A stretch of DNA of 64,000 nt from JBMFVE01 sp049966155 (GTDB taxonomy: Bacteria; Bacteroidota; Ignavibacteria; Kryptoniales; JAKASW01). Made by a program: the position numbers and the translations under genes. The stretch covers positions 62,001 through 126,000 of the forward strand of contig JBMFVE010000003.1 in the NCBI GenBank assembly GCA_049966155.1, written 5' to 3'. Below, one piece after another: positions 35,596 to 45,503 of the stretch; position 1 is the first letter of the stretch; each line of letters starts with the position of its first letter. The notes beneath the pieces are model-generated. The model was not told the origin of the DNA. It did not search any database and saw only the letters and a list, made by a program, of their open reading frames with translations.

Positions 35596-38500
35596 ATGAA
35601 TAGTTCGGTGATATATTTAGGTAGGAGGGCAATCCCGTTATTCCTCGTTATCCTTATCGCTGCTCTTTTCTTTGCATTTCTGGAAAACCTTTCAAAACTC
35701 GTACCGGATTCATCTGTATATTACCATGAATCACATAGAAATGGAACATTTGCACGTACAACAGGGAAATCCGACTTTACTGTTGTGGGAAGCAAGTACA
35801 CCCGCCTGATAGGTTTAGAAACATTAAATAACAAACAAATTGTGCCTGGATGGATTTCTTCTGTTGGATCTGACTTTAACAACACTACTAATATTCCAGT
35901 TGAAGATTCGACAGGATCTTATGCGCAAATCGGCTCAATTGTCCGTGCCAACTCATCAACCGATACGTCCGTTGCCAGAAGACCCGGGACAGATACCATT
36001 AATGTCCATCGTTTTAGCAATATTGCAGACAGTTTAACATCGAAAAGAGAATCGGACAGCACAAAATTTAAACAAGTGAACAGCAGGGTGAATACCGGCG
36101 ATAGCGTGCACAGCTCTGTTGACTCCCTGCAGCTTTCAGAGTGGTTAAGTGGGATTAGGAAGGATCATCCGCAGGCGGAGCCATTTCAGCCATATCGGTA
36201 TCCATTATTTGCAACCGACAATGTGATTCAGCGGAATGTGGCTTTTGATTCAACGGGGAAATACGTAATAGTTCGTCAAACCATATTTGGTAACGATGTT
36301 CGCATTCCTCTGGAAATACCAATTCAGGATTACGTCAGACTTGCCGAGAAATATAACGAGCAGCGAGTCTGGGATGATTTAGCTCATTCATATTCAATGT
36401 TAAACAAGCAGGATGAACTTGGTGCCTTGATGCAAAGCGTAACCAACATTGATATTCCAATACCATCAAATCCTGTATTGAGCATTTTTGGACCTCCAAG
36501 AATAAATCTTAAGATTGCAGGCGCTGTGGATATACGGGGTGCCTGGCGAAATCAGAAGCTTGACCAGCAAACTCTGTCACAACTTGGAAATGTCCGAAAT
36601 GAGCCGGATTTTAATCAGGACGTTCAAATCAATGTTAATGGAACGGTTGGGGACAAGTTAAATATTGGCGCTAACTGGGATACCCAGAATCAGTTTGAGT
36701 ATGAGAATCAGCTAAAAATAAAATACACCGGCTATGACGATGAAATAGTCAAAAGTGTGGAAGCCGGCAACGTTTCTCTTTCGACACCATCGTCCTTTAT
36801 TGGAAGCAGCCAGGCTCTGTTCGGAATTAAGTCGCAAATGCAGCTTGGACCTCTGACGCTAACAGGATTGGCGAGTCAGAAAAAGGGGCAGACAAAAGAA
36901 CTCACGGTTAGTGGAGGCTCTCAACAGCAAACATTTACATTGAGAGTTTATAACTACGCGACAAACCACTTCTTTATATATCCAACTTACATACAATATT
37001 ACGAAGATTACCTTCAAAAGCCGGGTCAGCCATACAATCATGATCTTCTTGTTAAGGATTATCAGGTTTATATTTCTGTACCCGGAAATCAAACAAATCA
37101 ACTCGGATTAATGAGAGATGGTGTAGCTGTAATGAAGTTACCTCCACTGGAATCAGCAAAGCCCTTTTATGACTCACTTCGATCACAGGTAGGGATTCAA
37201 AACATTCCGGGGAAAATCGAGAGTGGGAAATTCGTTCAGTTAAGTCCTGATCAATTCAGCCTTGATGCACATACGGGTGTGCTCACTCTAAACTCTCAAG
37301 TTTTACCAGATCAAATTGTAGCAATTGCTTTCAAGATAGAAGGCCCGACAGACTCCCCAAATGATGACGAAACTTTTGGTACTTTCTTCAATGGTGATAC
37401 ATCGGCAAGCAGGCTTGTTCTGGAGCTTGTGAAACCGGCAAATTTGATTCCATCAGAGAAAGATGCCTGGCAGTTAATGTTAAAAAATATTTACTCCACA
37501 GGTGGATTGAATTTAAATCAGAATTCGTTAAAGAATGTTCAAATTCTTTACCAGCTGCCCGGTCAGCCTTCTCAAGACAACATCCAGGGATACAATCTTC
37601 TTCAGGTAATGGGTCTTGACAAAACAGGTGCTGGAGGAAGCGGTCCACCTGACGGACAATTTGACTGGAATCCAGGGATAGATATTATTCCTTCAACTGG
37701 TGAAATAGTTTTTCCATACTTGCGTCCATTCGATGAGGCATTCAGAGCTTACAGGAGTTCAACCGGACAGGGAATAGCATCTCCAGATTCTTTTGCTTTC
37801 AAGTCTGCTTACGACACCACGTATGATGCTGCTATGAATGATGCAATTCACGACAGATTTGTAATCACGGGACAGTATACCAGCGATGTCACTTCAAAAT
37901 ATAACCTTGGATTCAATCTTGTTCAGGGGAGCGTTCAGGTTCTTTTAAACGGGGTGCCATTAAAGCCTGATGTTGACTATACTGTTGATTACTTGACAGG
38001 CGACGTTAATATTCGTAATGCTGCTGCATTGGTCCCGGGTGCAGATTTGAAAATCACTTACGAGACAAACGATATTTTTCAAATAGCGTCAAAATCGTTA
38101 CTGGGATTACGGGGGGATTATAAGGTTAACGACCAAACGAATCTTGGTATTACGCTGATGAATTTTTCTCAACAAACACCGAACGACAAAGTTAGACTTG
38201 GGGAAGAACCTATCAGCAATTTAATACTGGGCACCGACGCCGGCACTTCATTTAACCTTCCGTTTGTTACGCGCGCACTTGATGCATTGCCGCTGATACA
38301 GACCGCTGCTCCATCTCAGATCAGTATTCATGGGGAAGCAGCATATATGATGCCAAACCCTAATACGCGGACAAGTCCAATACCAGGTGATGCAGGAAAG
38401 AGTATAGCTTATATCGATGACTTTGAGGGAGCAAAAAAAACCATTCCTCTGGGTATTTCTTATTCGGGTTGGCATTTTGCAAGTCCACCTGCTGTAGATA

Positions 38501-41500
38501 CTCTGACGAACCTTTATCCCGGGATCACCGTTCAGCAGCAAACCGACTTTAAGGGCTATATGTTCTGGTACAATATTATTCCGAGTGACGTAACTGTGCA
38601 ACAGGTCTGGCCTAACAAGAACGTCCCTGTGGATCAACAACAACAAACCGTGCTTAACATTGAATTTGACCCCACTGTTAGGGGACAGTATAATTACAGC
38701 CACAATATCGATTCAACATTAAAAAAGAATCCACAACTCTCCTGGGCCGGGATGATGCGGGTTCTTGGAGCTAATGCCAGTGATCTTTTAACTCAAAACA
38801 TAAATTATATTGAGATCTGGATGCAGATAAACCAGGCACCAGGGAATGCCAGAATGCACATCGATCTTGGACAGATAAGTGAGGATATTTTTGGTGACAA
38901 GACTCTATCGGGTCATACTGAGGATGTTAATAAGACCGGAGTTCTCCCCAGTGCGTCAGATGATCTTGGTTTAGACATGTTGAGTGACGAGCAGGAGAGG
39001 AAAAAATATCCATGGATTACGGATAGGCCTAATGATCCAAGCGGTGATGACTATTCCTGGTCTGTCGGGAGCACTGATTATTCCCATGTCAACGGCACAG
39101 AAGGCAACAGTGTGAGTGAAGCAGGACGGTTGCCGGATACTGAGGATTTGAATAACAACGGTCAACTCGACCTTACTGACAGCTATTTTGAATACGTTGT
39201 AAAACTTGATACAACAAGAAATCCTTACATTGCTGGCGGCGGTCATATGGGGTGGTATCAATACATCATTCCCCTTCAGGACTTTTATCGTACCGTAGGA
39301 AATCCGAGCCTTTCTGTTGTGCAATACATACGGGTTTGGTTTGATGGTTGCAGCGCTCCAATGAGAATCAGAATTGCAGATTTCAACCTTGTCGGAAATT
39401 ACTGGCGAACACCCAATCAATCTGACAGCACAATGCAGGTTTCTGTTGTAAATATAGAGGATAATCCAGATTATACTCCTCCGGCTCCTGGATTGAGACC
39501 TGTAGATCACACACAGGCAACACAGACAATTTATTTAAATGAGCAGTCGCTTTCCCTGATTTTAAATGGCTTGCGTGATGGAGACAGCCGCTATGCCTAT
39601 AAGACGTTTCCAAGGCCTCTGGATGTTTTTCATTACGGCACGATGAAAGTTTTTGTCCATGGAGACAGCAGGTTCAATTATGTAGATTCAACAAATTATG
39701 ATGCTGAATTCTTCATTCGGTTTGGTTCAGATACACTTAACTACTATGAGTATCGCCAGCCAATAAAACCCGGATGGCAAGATCTCTCTATTGACTTTTC
39801 GCGATTGACTGCCATTAAGCAGGCCCGTGATTCTATAAATGCGGTTGTACCGAGAATTCCTGCCGGTCCACCGGGTGCCACTTACTGGCTTACAGGCAAT
39901 CCATCTCTTCAAAGTATTTCTTACTTTCAGCTCGGTGTTACTAACCCTCTTAATAAAGGAACGCCCAATCCTCTTTACGGCACTGTCTGGGTTGATGAAC
40001 TGCGGTTAATTAATGTTGATAATACAAAGGGATGGGCCTACAGCTTCACTACAAGCCTTCAACTAGCAGATATTGGAAGCCTGAGCTTTAACTTGTCTCG
40101 GATTGATCCGTACTTCCATTCTCTAACTCAGGCTTTTGGTAACAGGATAACAAATCTCAACTGGGGAATCAGCACATCGGTTAGCCTTGATAGACTTTTT
40201 CCAAGGGAATGGCAGGGTACATCTATACCATTCACGTACTCTCATATAGAGGGATTCGGAACCCCATTGTATTTACCAGGAAGTGATATACTGGTCAGCG
40301 AGGCTGTCAGGAACCGTGAAGCCTTCTTAATTTCAAAAGGGGTTTCACCCCAGCTGGCCAGAGCCTCAGCTGATAGCCTGCAATCAAGCTCTCAATCTAT
40401 GCGCGTTGCTGACTCATGGGCTATCCCTTCTATAAGGATAGTCATTCCTTCAACAAAATGGTATGTCCGTGACATCATTGATAACATTACGTTAGGCTTT
40501 AACTGGACAGGATCTCACTACCGCGACCCTCAAACCTTATTTGGAGACCAATGGGCGTGGAATTTCAATGCAGGGTATTCAGTACAGTTGGGGCAGGATT
40601 TGTTCTGGCAACCTTTTTCATCAAAGCAGTCTGGTTTGCAGCAACAGCCTCTGGTAAGCACCCCCTCTTTCAGCTTTAAAACATGGCAGCTGCGTTATCT
40701 GCCAAATTCTATAAGCTTAAGCATGAATGCTGGGAGAAGCTTGACCGTACAACAAATGAGAACTCAGGCAACTCCAATAGTTTCTCCAAACTTTGTAACT
40801 CAGCGAAGCGGTTCAATTAACTGGAAACTTACGAGTGGTGGTATCTTAAATCCAACTATTGATTATCGCTTTAATGTCAGCAGCTCGCTGCTGTACCTTG
40901 AGCTGGATTCGCTTGGTCATCGTCGGTCTAATTCTTACGTCTTCAGTCAGATTTTTCTGAATAATGGTTTAATTAATTTCGGTCGTGATTATGATTTTTC
41001 GCAGCAATTCTCATTGTCAACTCAGCCCCAACTGCCGTTTGGACTTTCTCGTTATGCTGATCTCCAGACAGGTTACAACTCTGCATATGGCTGGACAAAT
41101 TCTATTCAGCAGGGGAATTTCGGTCGTGGGGCAAGATATGCCGCATCGTTTCAAATTGGGGCAAACCTGAGGTTAAAGAGTATGACCGACCCATGGTTTG
41201 CAGGGGAAGAACAACAAGCTCCTCAGACGATGGAAACCCGTGGGCATGGACGTGCTGAAATGATGCCAACAACAGATACCACGTTGACGCAGAACAAGAA
41301 GAATCCTGGGATAAAAGATATCTTGAGAATGGCAATAAAAATTCCTTTTCTTGATTTTGATAACATAACGATAAATTTTTCGTCTTCGAGCAATTCACAA
41401 AACGGCGGACTCCCTTCCCTGAGACCAGGGATGGGGAATTTTTTCCGAATTCCGTTTATTCAAGAAAGTCAGCCGTATCTTGGACCGTCTCAACTTTACC

Positions 41501-42642
41501 AGCTTGGATTGGTCTCAGATCCCTATAGCAAACTTTCCTTTTTTAAAAAGAAAGGCTTCCCGTTTTTCGGATTTCAAACAACACCCAGTGGAAGAGTCCC
41601 CAATGCTAATATCACGGACAATTACAGCAATCACAACTCACTTGATTTAAAAACGTCACGTCAACTATGGACAGGTGCAAGAATAGATCTTACCTGGCAT
41701 GTTGGGTGGAGCTATAACCGCAACCTGACGTTTACCACAGATGCTTATGGAAATATAATGCAGGGAAGTATGACGCAGGTGATTACTGGGAATATAGATC
41801 GGAGTTTTTTCACTGTTCCCCCGGTCTTCATATTCTCAATGTTAAAAAGCGGAATACAGGAAGTGGCGACCTTATATGATAATATGAAGAATGATCCAAA
41901 TGACACCAGAACCGATGATCAGAAACTTTCAGATGCATTTCAAAAAGGATTTGAGAGTCTTCCCATTTTGACAAAGATTTTTGGTCCTTATATGCCCAGA
42001 GTAAATTATTCTTTTCACTGGGATGGACTTGAACAGCTCCCTTTGTTTAAGAACTTTGCGTCGAGGGTGAGCTTGGATCATTCTTACAATTCACGTTATA
42101 CCCAGAGCTGGCACAGTGGTTCGGGTATAGGTACGGTAACTGATGCCCAGCAAACGGGCTATGCTTTTCAGCCGTTGATTGGTCTTAACATTGCTTTTAA
42201 GAATTTCTGGGATGGGAGTATGTCAGGATCAATTAATTATAATACAAGCGATCAATATACACTTACCCCTTCTGCACGGACAATAAATGAGTCCTATACA
42301 GGCGAACTTACTCTAACAGCTACTTATTCGAAACGAGGATTTGCAATTCCCTTTTTTGGGCTAAATCTCAAGAACGATGTCGACATAAGTTTCAGCTACT
42401 CTGGATCCTCAACCTCAAGAAAGTCCTACAGTTCCGATAATATTAGTTCAGGTGGGACACCACTTGATGGAATGAACCGCACAACACTGGAGTTAAGATT
42501 CAGATATGTTGTAAGCCAGCGGGTTACGGCAGCTTTATTTTATCGTAACACGCGCGTGAAGCCAACTATTCCAGGCTCACTGATTCCTGGTACAACAACG
42601 AACGAGGCGGGTCTGGATGTCCACATATCGATTGCAGGTTAA
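35596..42642 (+). CDS. sprA: Outer-membrane translocon SprA (type IX secretion/gliding, also called Sov)
   Basis: A 2348-residue protein, the normal giant size for SprA/Sov, the very large beta-barrel pore of the type IX secretion system. An N-terminal hydrophobic segment (AIPLFLVILIAALFFAFLENL) is the export signal. Family marks include DVQINVNGTVGDKLNIGANWDTQ at about residue 343, AYMMPNPNTRTSPIPGDAGKS, YIDDFEGAKKTIPLG near residue 938 and WVDELRL. Many amphipathic strands follow toward the C-terminus (VSQRVTAALFYRNTRVKPT). SprA moves folded proteins with C-terminal signals across the outer membrane. Other T9SS components are not in this window. tadA begins two bases after its stop codon, suggesting cotranscription without functional linkage. 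Confidence 0.95.
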   Translation: MNSSVIYLGRRAIPLFLVILIAALFFAFLENLSKLVPDSSVYYHESHRNGTFARTTGKSDFTVVGSKYTRLIGLETLNNKQIVPGWISSVGSDFNNTTNIPVEDSTGSYAQIGSIVRANSSTDTSVARRPGTDTINVHRFSNIADSLTSKRESDSTKFKQVNSRVNTGDSVHSSVDSLQLSEWLSGIRKDHPQAEPFQPYRYPLFATDNVIQRNVAFDSTGKYVIVRQTIFGNDVRIPLEIPIQDYVRLAEKYNEQRVWDDLAHSYSMLNKQDELGALMQSVTNIDIPIPSNPVLSIFGPPRINLKIAGAVDIRGAWRNQKLDQQTLSQLGNVRNEPDFNQDVQINVNGTVGDKLNIGANWDTQNQFEYENQLKIKYTGYDDEIVKSVEAGNVSLSTPSSFIGSSQALFGIKSQMQLGPLTLTGLASQKKGQTKELTVSGGSQQQTFTLRVYNYATNHFFIYPTYIQYYEDYLQKPGQPYNHDLLVKDYQVYISVPGNQTNQLGLMRDGVAVMKLPPLESAKPFYDSLRSQVGIQNIPGKIESGKFVQLSPDQFSLDAHTGVLTLNSQVLPDQIVAIAFKIEGPTDSPNDDETFGTFFNGDTSASRLVLELVKPANLIPSEKDAWQLMLKNIYSTGGLNLNQNSLKNVQILYQLPGQPSQDNIQGYNLLQVMGLDKTGAGGSGPPDGQFDWNPGIDIIPSTGEIVFPYLRPFDEAFRAYRSSTGQGIASPDSFAFKSAYDTTYDAAMNDAIHDRFVITGQYTSDVTSKYNLGFNLVQGSVQVLLNGVPLKPDVDYTVDYLTGDVNIRNAAALVPGADLKITYETNDIFQIASKSLLGLRGDYKVNDQTNLGITLMNFSQQTPNDKVRLGEEPISNLILGTDAGTSFNLPFVTRALDALPLIQTAAPSQISIHGEAAYMMPNPNTRTSPIPGDAGKSIAYIDDFEGAKKTIPLGISYSGWHFASPPAVDTLTNLYPGITVQQQTDFKGYMFWYNIIPSDVTVQQVWPNKNVPVDQQQQTVLNIEFDPTVRGQYNYSHNIDSTLKKNPQLSWAGMMRVLGANASDLLTQNINYIEIWMQINQAPGNARMHIDLGQISEDIFGDKTLSGHTEDVNKTGVLPSASDDLGLDMLSDEQERKKYPWITDRPNDPSGDDYSWSVGSTDYSHVNGTEGNSVSEAGRLPDTEDLNNNGQLDLTDSYFEYVVKLDTTRNPYIAGGGHMGWYQYIIPLQDFYRTVGNPSLSVVQYIRVWFDGCSAPMRIRIADFNLVGNYWRTPNQSDSTMQVSVVNIEDNPDYTPPAPGLRPVDHTQATQTIYLNEQSLSLILNGLRDGDSRYAYKTFPRPLDVFHYGTMKVFVHGDSRFNYVDSTNYDAEFFIRFGSDTLNYYEYRQPIKPGWQDLSIDFSRLTAIKQARDSINAVVPRIPAGPPGATYWLTGNPSLQSISYFQLGVTNPLNKGTPNPLYGTVWVDELRLINVDNTKGWAYSFTTSLQLADIGSLSFNLSRIDPYFHSLTQAFGNRITNLNWGISTSVSLDRLFPREWQGTSIPFTYSHIEGFGTPLYLPGSDILVSEAVRNREAFLISKGVSPQLARASADSLQSSSQSMRVADSWAIPSIRIVIPSTKWYVRDIIDNITLGFNWTGSHYRDPQTLFGDQWAWNFNAGYSVQLGQDLFWQPFSSKQSGLQQQPLVSTPSFSFKTWQLRYLPNSISLSMNAGRSLTVQQMRTQATPIVSPNFVTQRSGSINWKLTSGGILNPTIDYRFNVSSSLLYLELDSLGHRRSNSYVFSQIFLNNGLINFGRDYDFSQQFSLSTQPQLPFGLSRYADLQTGYNSAYGWTNSIQQGNFGRGARYAASFQIGANLRLKSMTDPWFAGEEQQAPQTMETRGHGRAEMMPTTDTTLTQNKKNPGIKDILRMAIKIPFLDFDNITINFSSSSNSQNGGLPSLRPGMGNFFRIPFIQESQPYLGPSQLYQLGLVSDPYSKLSFFKKKGFPFFGFQTTPSGRVPNANITDNYSNHNSLDLKTSRQLWTGARIDLTWHVGWSYNRNLTFTTDAYGNIMQGSMTQVITGNIDRSFFTVPPVFIFSMLKSGIQEVATLYDNMKNDPNDTRTDDQKLSDAFQKGFESLPILTKIFGPYMPRVNYSFHWDGLEQLPLFKNFASRVSLDHSYNSRYTQSWHSGSGIGTVTDAQQTGYAFQPLIGLNIAFKNFWDGSMSGSINYNTSDQYTLTPSARTINESYTGELTLTATYSKRGFAIPFFGLNLKNDVDISFSYSGSSTSRKSYSSDNISSGGTPLDGMNRTTLELRFRYVVSQRVTAALFYRNTRVKPTIPGSLIPGTTTNEAGLDVHISIAG

Positions 42643-42644
42643 TC

Positions 42645-43109
42645 ATGACAGAGCATGAAAAGTATATGTTACAAGCATTAAAAGAGGCCGAAAGGGCTTA
42701 TCAAGAAGGTGAAGTGCCTGTAGGCGCTGTTATTGTTTATAATGGTGCAATTATCGCAAGAGCGCATAATCAAACTGTAGCGCTTAATGACCCAACAGCA
42801 CATGCCGAAATTATTGCAATAGGTGCAGCAGCAAACCATCTTGGCACATGGAGGTTAACTGATTGCTCTCTTTATGTTACCCTTGAACCCTGTCCAATGT
42901 GTGCAGGAGCAATTGTGCTTTCGAGAATCGAGAGGGTTGTTTTTGGAGCGTATGACCCTAAAATGGGGGCTTGCTCAACGCTTTACAATATCGTTCAGGA
43001 CGATAGGCTCAATCACCGCGCCGAACTGCTTGCAGGTGTTTTAGATGATAACTCAAGGCTTTTGTTAAGGCGATTCTTTGAAGACAAACGTAAGAATGAC
43101 AACAAATGA
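42645..43109 (+). CDS. tadA: tRNA-specific adenosine-34 deaminase
   Basis: TadA converts A34 to inosine in the anticodon of tRNA-Arg(ACG). The 154-residue cytidine-deaminase fold shows HAEIIAIG (zinc His and catalytic Glu) and PCPMCAGAI (zinc cysteines), plus the N-terminal MLQALKEAERAYQEGEVPVGAVIV. Start ATG 42645 follows the sprA stop with a 2-base gap and no clear Shine-Dalgarno site of its own, so translation may depend on sprA readout. Secure assignment. Confidence 0.95.
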   Translation: MTEHEKYMLQALKEAERAYQEGEVPVGAVIVYNGAIIARAHNQTVALNDPTAHAEIIAIGAAANHLGTWRLTDCSLYVTLEPCPMCAGAIVLSRIERVVFGAYDPKMGACSTLYNIVQDDRLNHRAELLAGVLDDNSRLLLRRFFEDKRKNDNK

Positions 43110-43211
43110 TGTTTTAGACCATACGTTATGAGTCTCTACAGAAGACAGCAAAGTGCTTATGAACAGCAACTCGGGTAAAAAAAGTTCCCTTTTCCTATTG
43201 TATGTTCTGTC

Positions 43212-44639
43212 TCAAAGACGGTTAACGAAAAACATCTCAACAGGTTCCATGTTTTTGATTGAGAGAGAGCCTCGCGGTTCAAATGAATATTTATTCAGCG
43301 GAGCAATTAATTCATAAACTTGCTTTGAGATGTTAACTCTGTTAGGCAATGAGGCTGATTCAAGACGGGATGCGATATTAACGGTGGGTCCCCACACGTC
43401 ATAAATAAATCTCCATCTTCCTATGATACCTGTGATTGCGGGTCCAGTGTGAATTCCAATTCTAACTGACCATTCATTTCCTGTCGAAGCCTTTAATTCA
43501 GCTGATATCAACTCTGTCTTTTCGACGATGTCCAGGGCTGCCTCAACTGCCTCAACAGTTTGACTGTTATCAGTGAAAAGTCCTCCGGCAAACATGTAGC
43601 AATCGCCAATTGTCTTGAGCTTTTCCAAGCTATATTCCCTTATGGTTTCATCAAATAATCCAAACATCCGTTCCAGAATCGACACCACTTCGCGGGCATC
43701 TGACCTCTCGGCAATCTTATGAAATGAGACAAAGTCTGCAAAAACTATGGTGGTTGAGTCATTATATTCAGGCGGAGGATAACCACTTCCATTTATAGTA
43801 CGGACAATTGATTCAGGTAGAATATTCTTTAAGATTGACTCGACTTTATTTTTTGAACTTTCTATCTGAAGTCTTTGCTGTTCTATCGTACTGGTGTGAA
43901 GGAATTCTCTAACGCGGGCAGCGAAAACCATTCTGGAAAGAACCCATGCAATTACAACGAGCGCAGTTCCGTTTATATAATGACCGAGAGCGATGTTCGG
44001 ATTCGATTGTGTTGTTCCTATCCCAATTAAGAACCCGATATGTGCTACCACATAAATTAAAACGCTGTAGGTGCCACTTATATAAAATGACGCTGCAACT
44101 GCAAAAATGGCTATCAGGTAGACTGTAATCTGATTGTGTATTAATTGATCAACACTGGACAACCCCGCGCTCCATAGCATCATAAAGACTGCAAACAGGA
44201 GAAGGATTGCCATGTCTGACTTCTTTACCTGTTCAGGAGATTGTCTCCTGGTACCATAAAATAATAAAATGAATATAGACAGACCCGCTATAAGTATGAC
44301 ATGCATATAGAACAGGTAAATATATCCAGGCATGGTAGTCCACAGGCCCTGCTTTTCATGGGAAAAATCAACAGCAAGCAGCGCGATGTGAAATAACAGG
44401 AGGGCAATTGCAAATATTCTCGCCCTGTATAAATTTGTAAAATAGACTTCCTGCAAAAATGCCGACCTTTTATTAGCCGGGATCTGTAGAAGACTATTCT
44501 GCCAGAACTTCAGAGGGAAGTTATGACTATTCACCAATTCACCACGTCCAAAATCAACATTAAAACCCAGCCTTTGAAAGTTACACTTAAAGTTAGATAT
44601 ATTGGAAAAACATGTCAAATGTACAAATGATTGGTTCAT
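43212..44639 (-). CDS. Membrane-bound class III adenylate cyclase
   Basis: A 475-residue protein. Residues 1-60 are a soluble N-terminus, about 70-240 hold six hydrophobic helices, then a short coiled linker (EQQRLQIESSKNKVESIL) leads to the class III cyclase domain at about 280-475. The catalytic residues can be read: metal Asp in TIVFADFVSFHK and KTIGDCYMFAGG, substrate-specifying Lys in KLKTIGD and Asp in YDVWGPTVNIASRLES, with the transition-state Asn and Arg in the same motif. Lys/Asp predicts ATP, so cAMP is the product. The 6-helix membrane sensor has no recognised ligand. It is divergent from the hydrolase gene. The exact start is uncertain, as no internal Met exists before the membrane part. 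Confidence 0.9.
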   Translation of the reverse strand: MNQSFVHLTCFSNISNFKCNFQRLGFNVDFGRGELVNSHNFPLKFWQNSLLQIPANKRSAFLQEVYFTNLYRARIFAIALLLFHIALLAVDFSHEKQGLWTTMPGYIYLFYMHVILIAGLSIFILLFYGTRRQSPEQVKKSDMAILLLFAVFMMLWSAGLSSVDQLIHNQITVYLIAIFAVAASFYISGTYSVLIYVVAHIGFLIGIGTTQSNPNIALGHYINGTALVVIAWVLSRMVFAARVREFLHTSTIEQQRLQIESSKNKVESILKNILPESIVRTINGSGYPPPEYNDSTTIVFADFVSFHKIAERSDAREVVSILERMFGLFDETIREYSLEKLKTIGDCYMFAGGLFTDNSQTVEAVEAALDIVEKTELISAELKASTGNEWSVRIGIHTGPAITGIIGRWRFIYDVWGPTVNIASRLESASLPNRVNISKQVYELIAPLNKYSFEPRGSLSIKNMEPVEMFFVNRL

Positions 44640-44693
44640 TTCATGCGGTGTGTTTCTTTTGGGAGCAAAATTTATAAAAGAAGGAGTATGGCG

Positions 44694-45494
44694 ATGGTAC
44701 TGAAACTACAATTTGGTAATCTGGCATTTACAACCTATGGAAATAAAGGAAATCCAGCAGTGACTTTCATTCACGGCTTTCCATTCAGTCGAGAAATGTG
44801 GAGTGAGCAATGTGAAGTTCTGTCAAAGGACCATTATGTAGTTGCCTATGATATCCGTGGCCATGGAGAAAGTTCAGTGGGATCAGGGCAATATTTGATT
44901 GAAATGTTCGTTGATGATTTAATTTCTCTCCTTGATTTTCTGGATCTGAAGAGTACCACCCTCTGCGGGCTGTCTATGGGTGGGTACATAGCCCAGCGGG
45001 CTGTTGACAGGGCAGCAGATAGATTTTCAGGGTTAATACTCTGTGATACAAAAAGCACTGCAGATACAAATACAGCCAAGTTGAATAGAGCAAACCAGAT
45101 TAAGACGATTGTGGATGGGAAGAAAGAAAAGTTCGTCGAGGATATGCTGCACAGCCTTTTTGCTCCGGCAAGTTTTGAGAAAAACGGGGATGGGGTTGAG
45201 AAAATAAAGAAAATTATGAATTCAACCGACGACCATGCTTTAATTGGTACCTTAATTGCTCTTTCAGCCCGAATGGATATGACTGACTCGCTTTCAAATA
45301 TTAAGATTCCAACGCTGATACTTGTCGGAGATCAGGATAAGCTTACAACAGTTGCTGATGCCGACTTAATGCACACCAAGATTCGAGGTTCTGAGGTTGT
45401 GATTGTAAAGGAGTCGGGACATGTATCAAATATTGAGAACGCTGCCGAATTTAATAATGCTGTGATTACATTTCTTGAGAAAAACCGCCTTTAA
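44694..45494 (+). CDS. Alpha/beta hydrolase
   Basis: A 266-residue alpha/beta-hydrolase fold protein of the 3-oxoadipate enol-lactonase/esterase-like group. It has the oxyanion HGFPFSREMW, the nucleophile elbow CGLSMGGYIAQ (Ser), the acid in LILVGDQDKLT and the His in ESGHVSNIENA. The ATG at 44694 is preferred: AAGGAG lies seven bases before it. The ATG at 44688 would leave one base of spacing, and starts farther upstream would run into the divergent cyclase gene. Substrate unknown; no pathway genes are adjacent. The downstream gene is convergent, 9 bases away. Confidence 0.88.
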   Translation: MVLKLQFGNLAFTTYGNKGNPAVTFIHGFPFSREMWSEQCEVLSKDHYVVAYDIRGHGESSVGSGQYLIEMFVDDLISLLDFLDLKSTTLCGLSMGGYIAQRAVDRAADRFSGLILCDTKSTADTNTAKLNRANQIKTIVDGKKEKFVEDMLHSLFAPASFEKNGDGVEKIKKIMNSTDDHALIGTLIALSARMDMTDSLSNIKIPTLILVGDQDKLTTVADADLMHTKIRGSEVVIVKESGHVSNIENAAEFNNAVITFLEKNRL

Positions 45495-45503
45495 CCGGTC
45501 GGT

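Noticed and set aside
44631..44693. Longer N-terminus for the alpha/beta hydrolase starting at 44631
   Set aside because: It would overlap the divergent cyclase start and lacks a ribosome binding site, whereas ATG 44694 has AAGGAG at good spacing.
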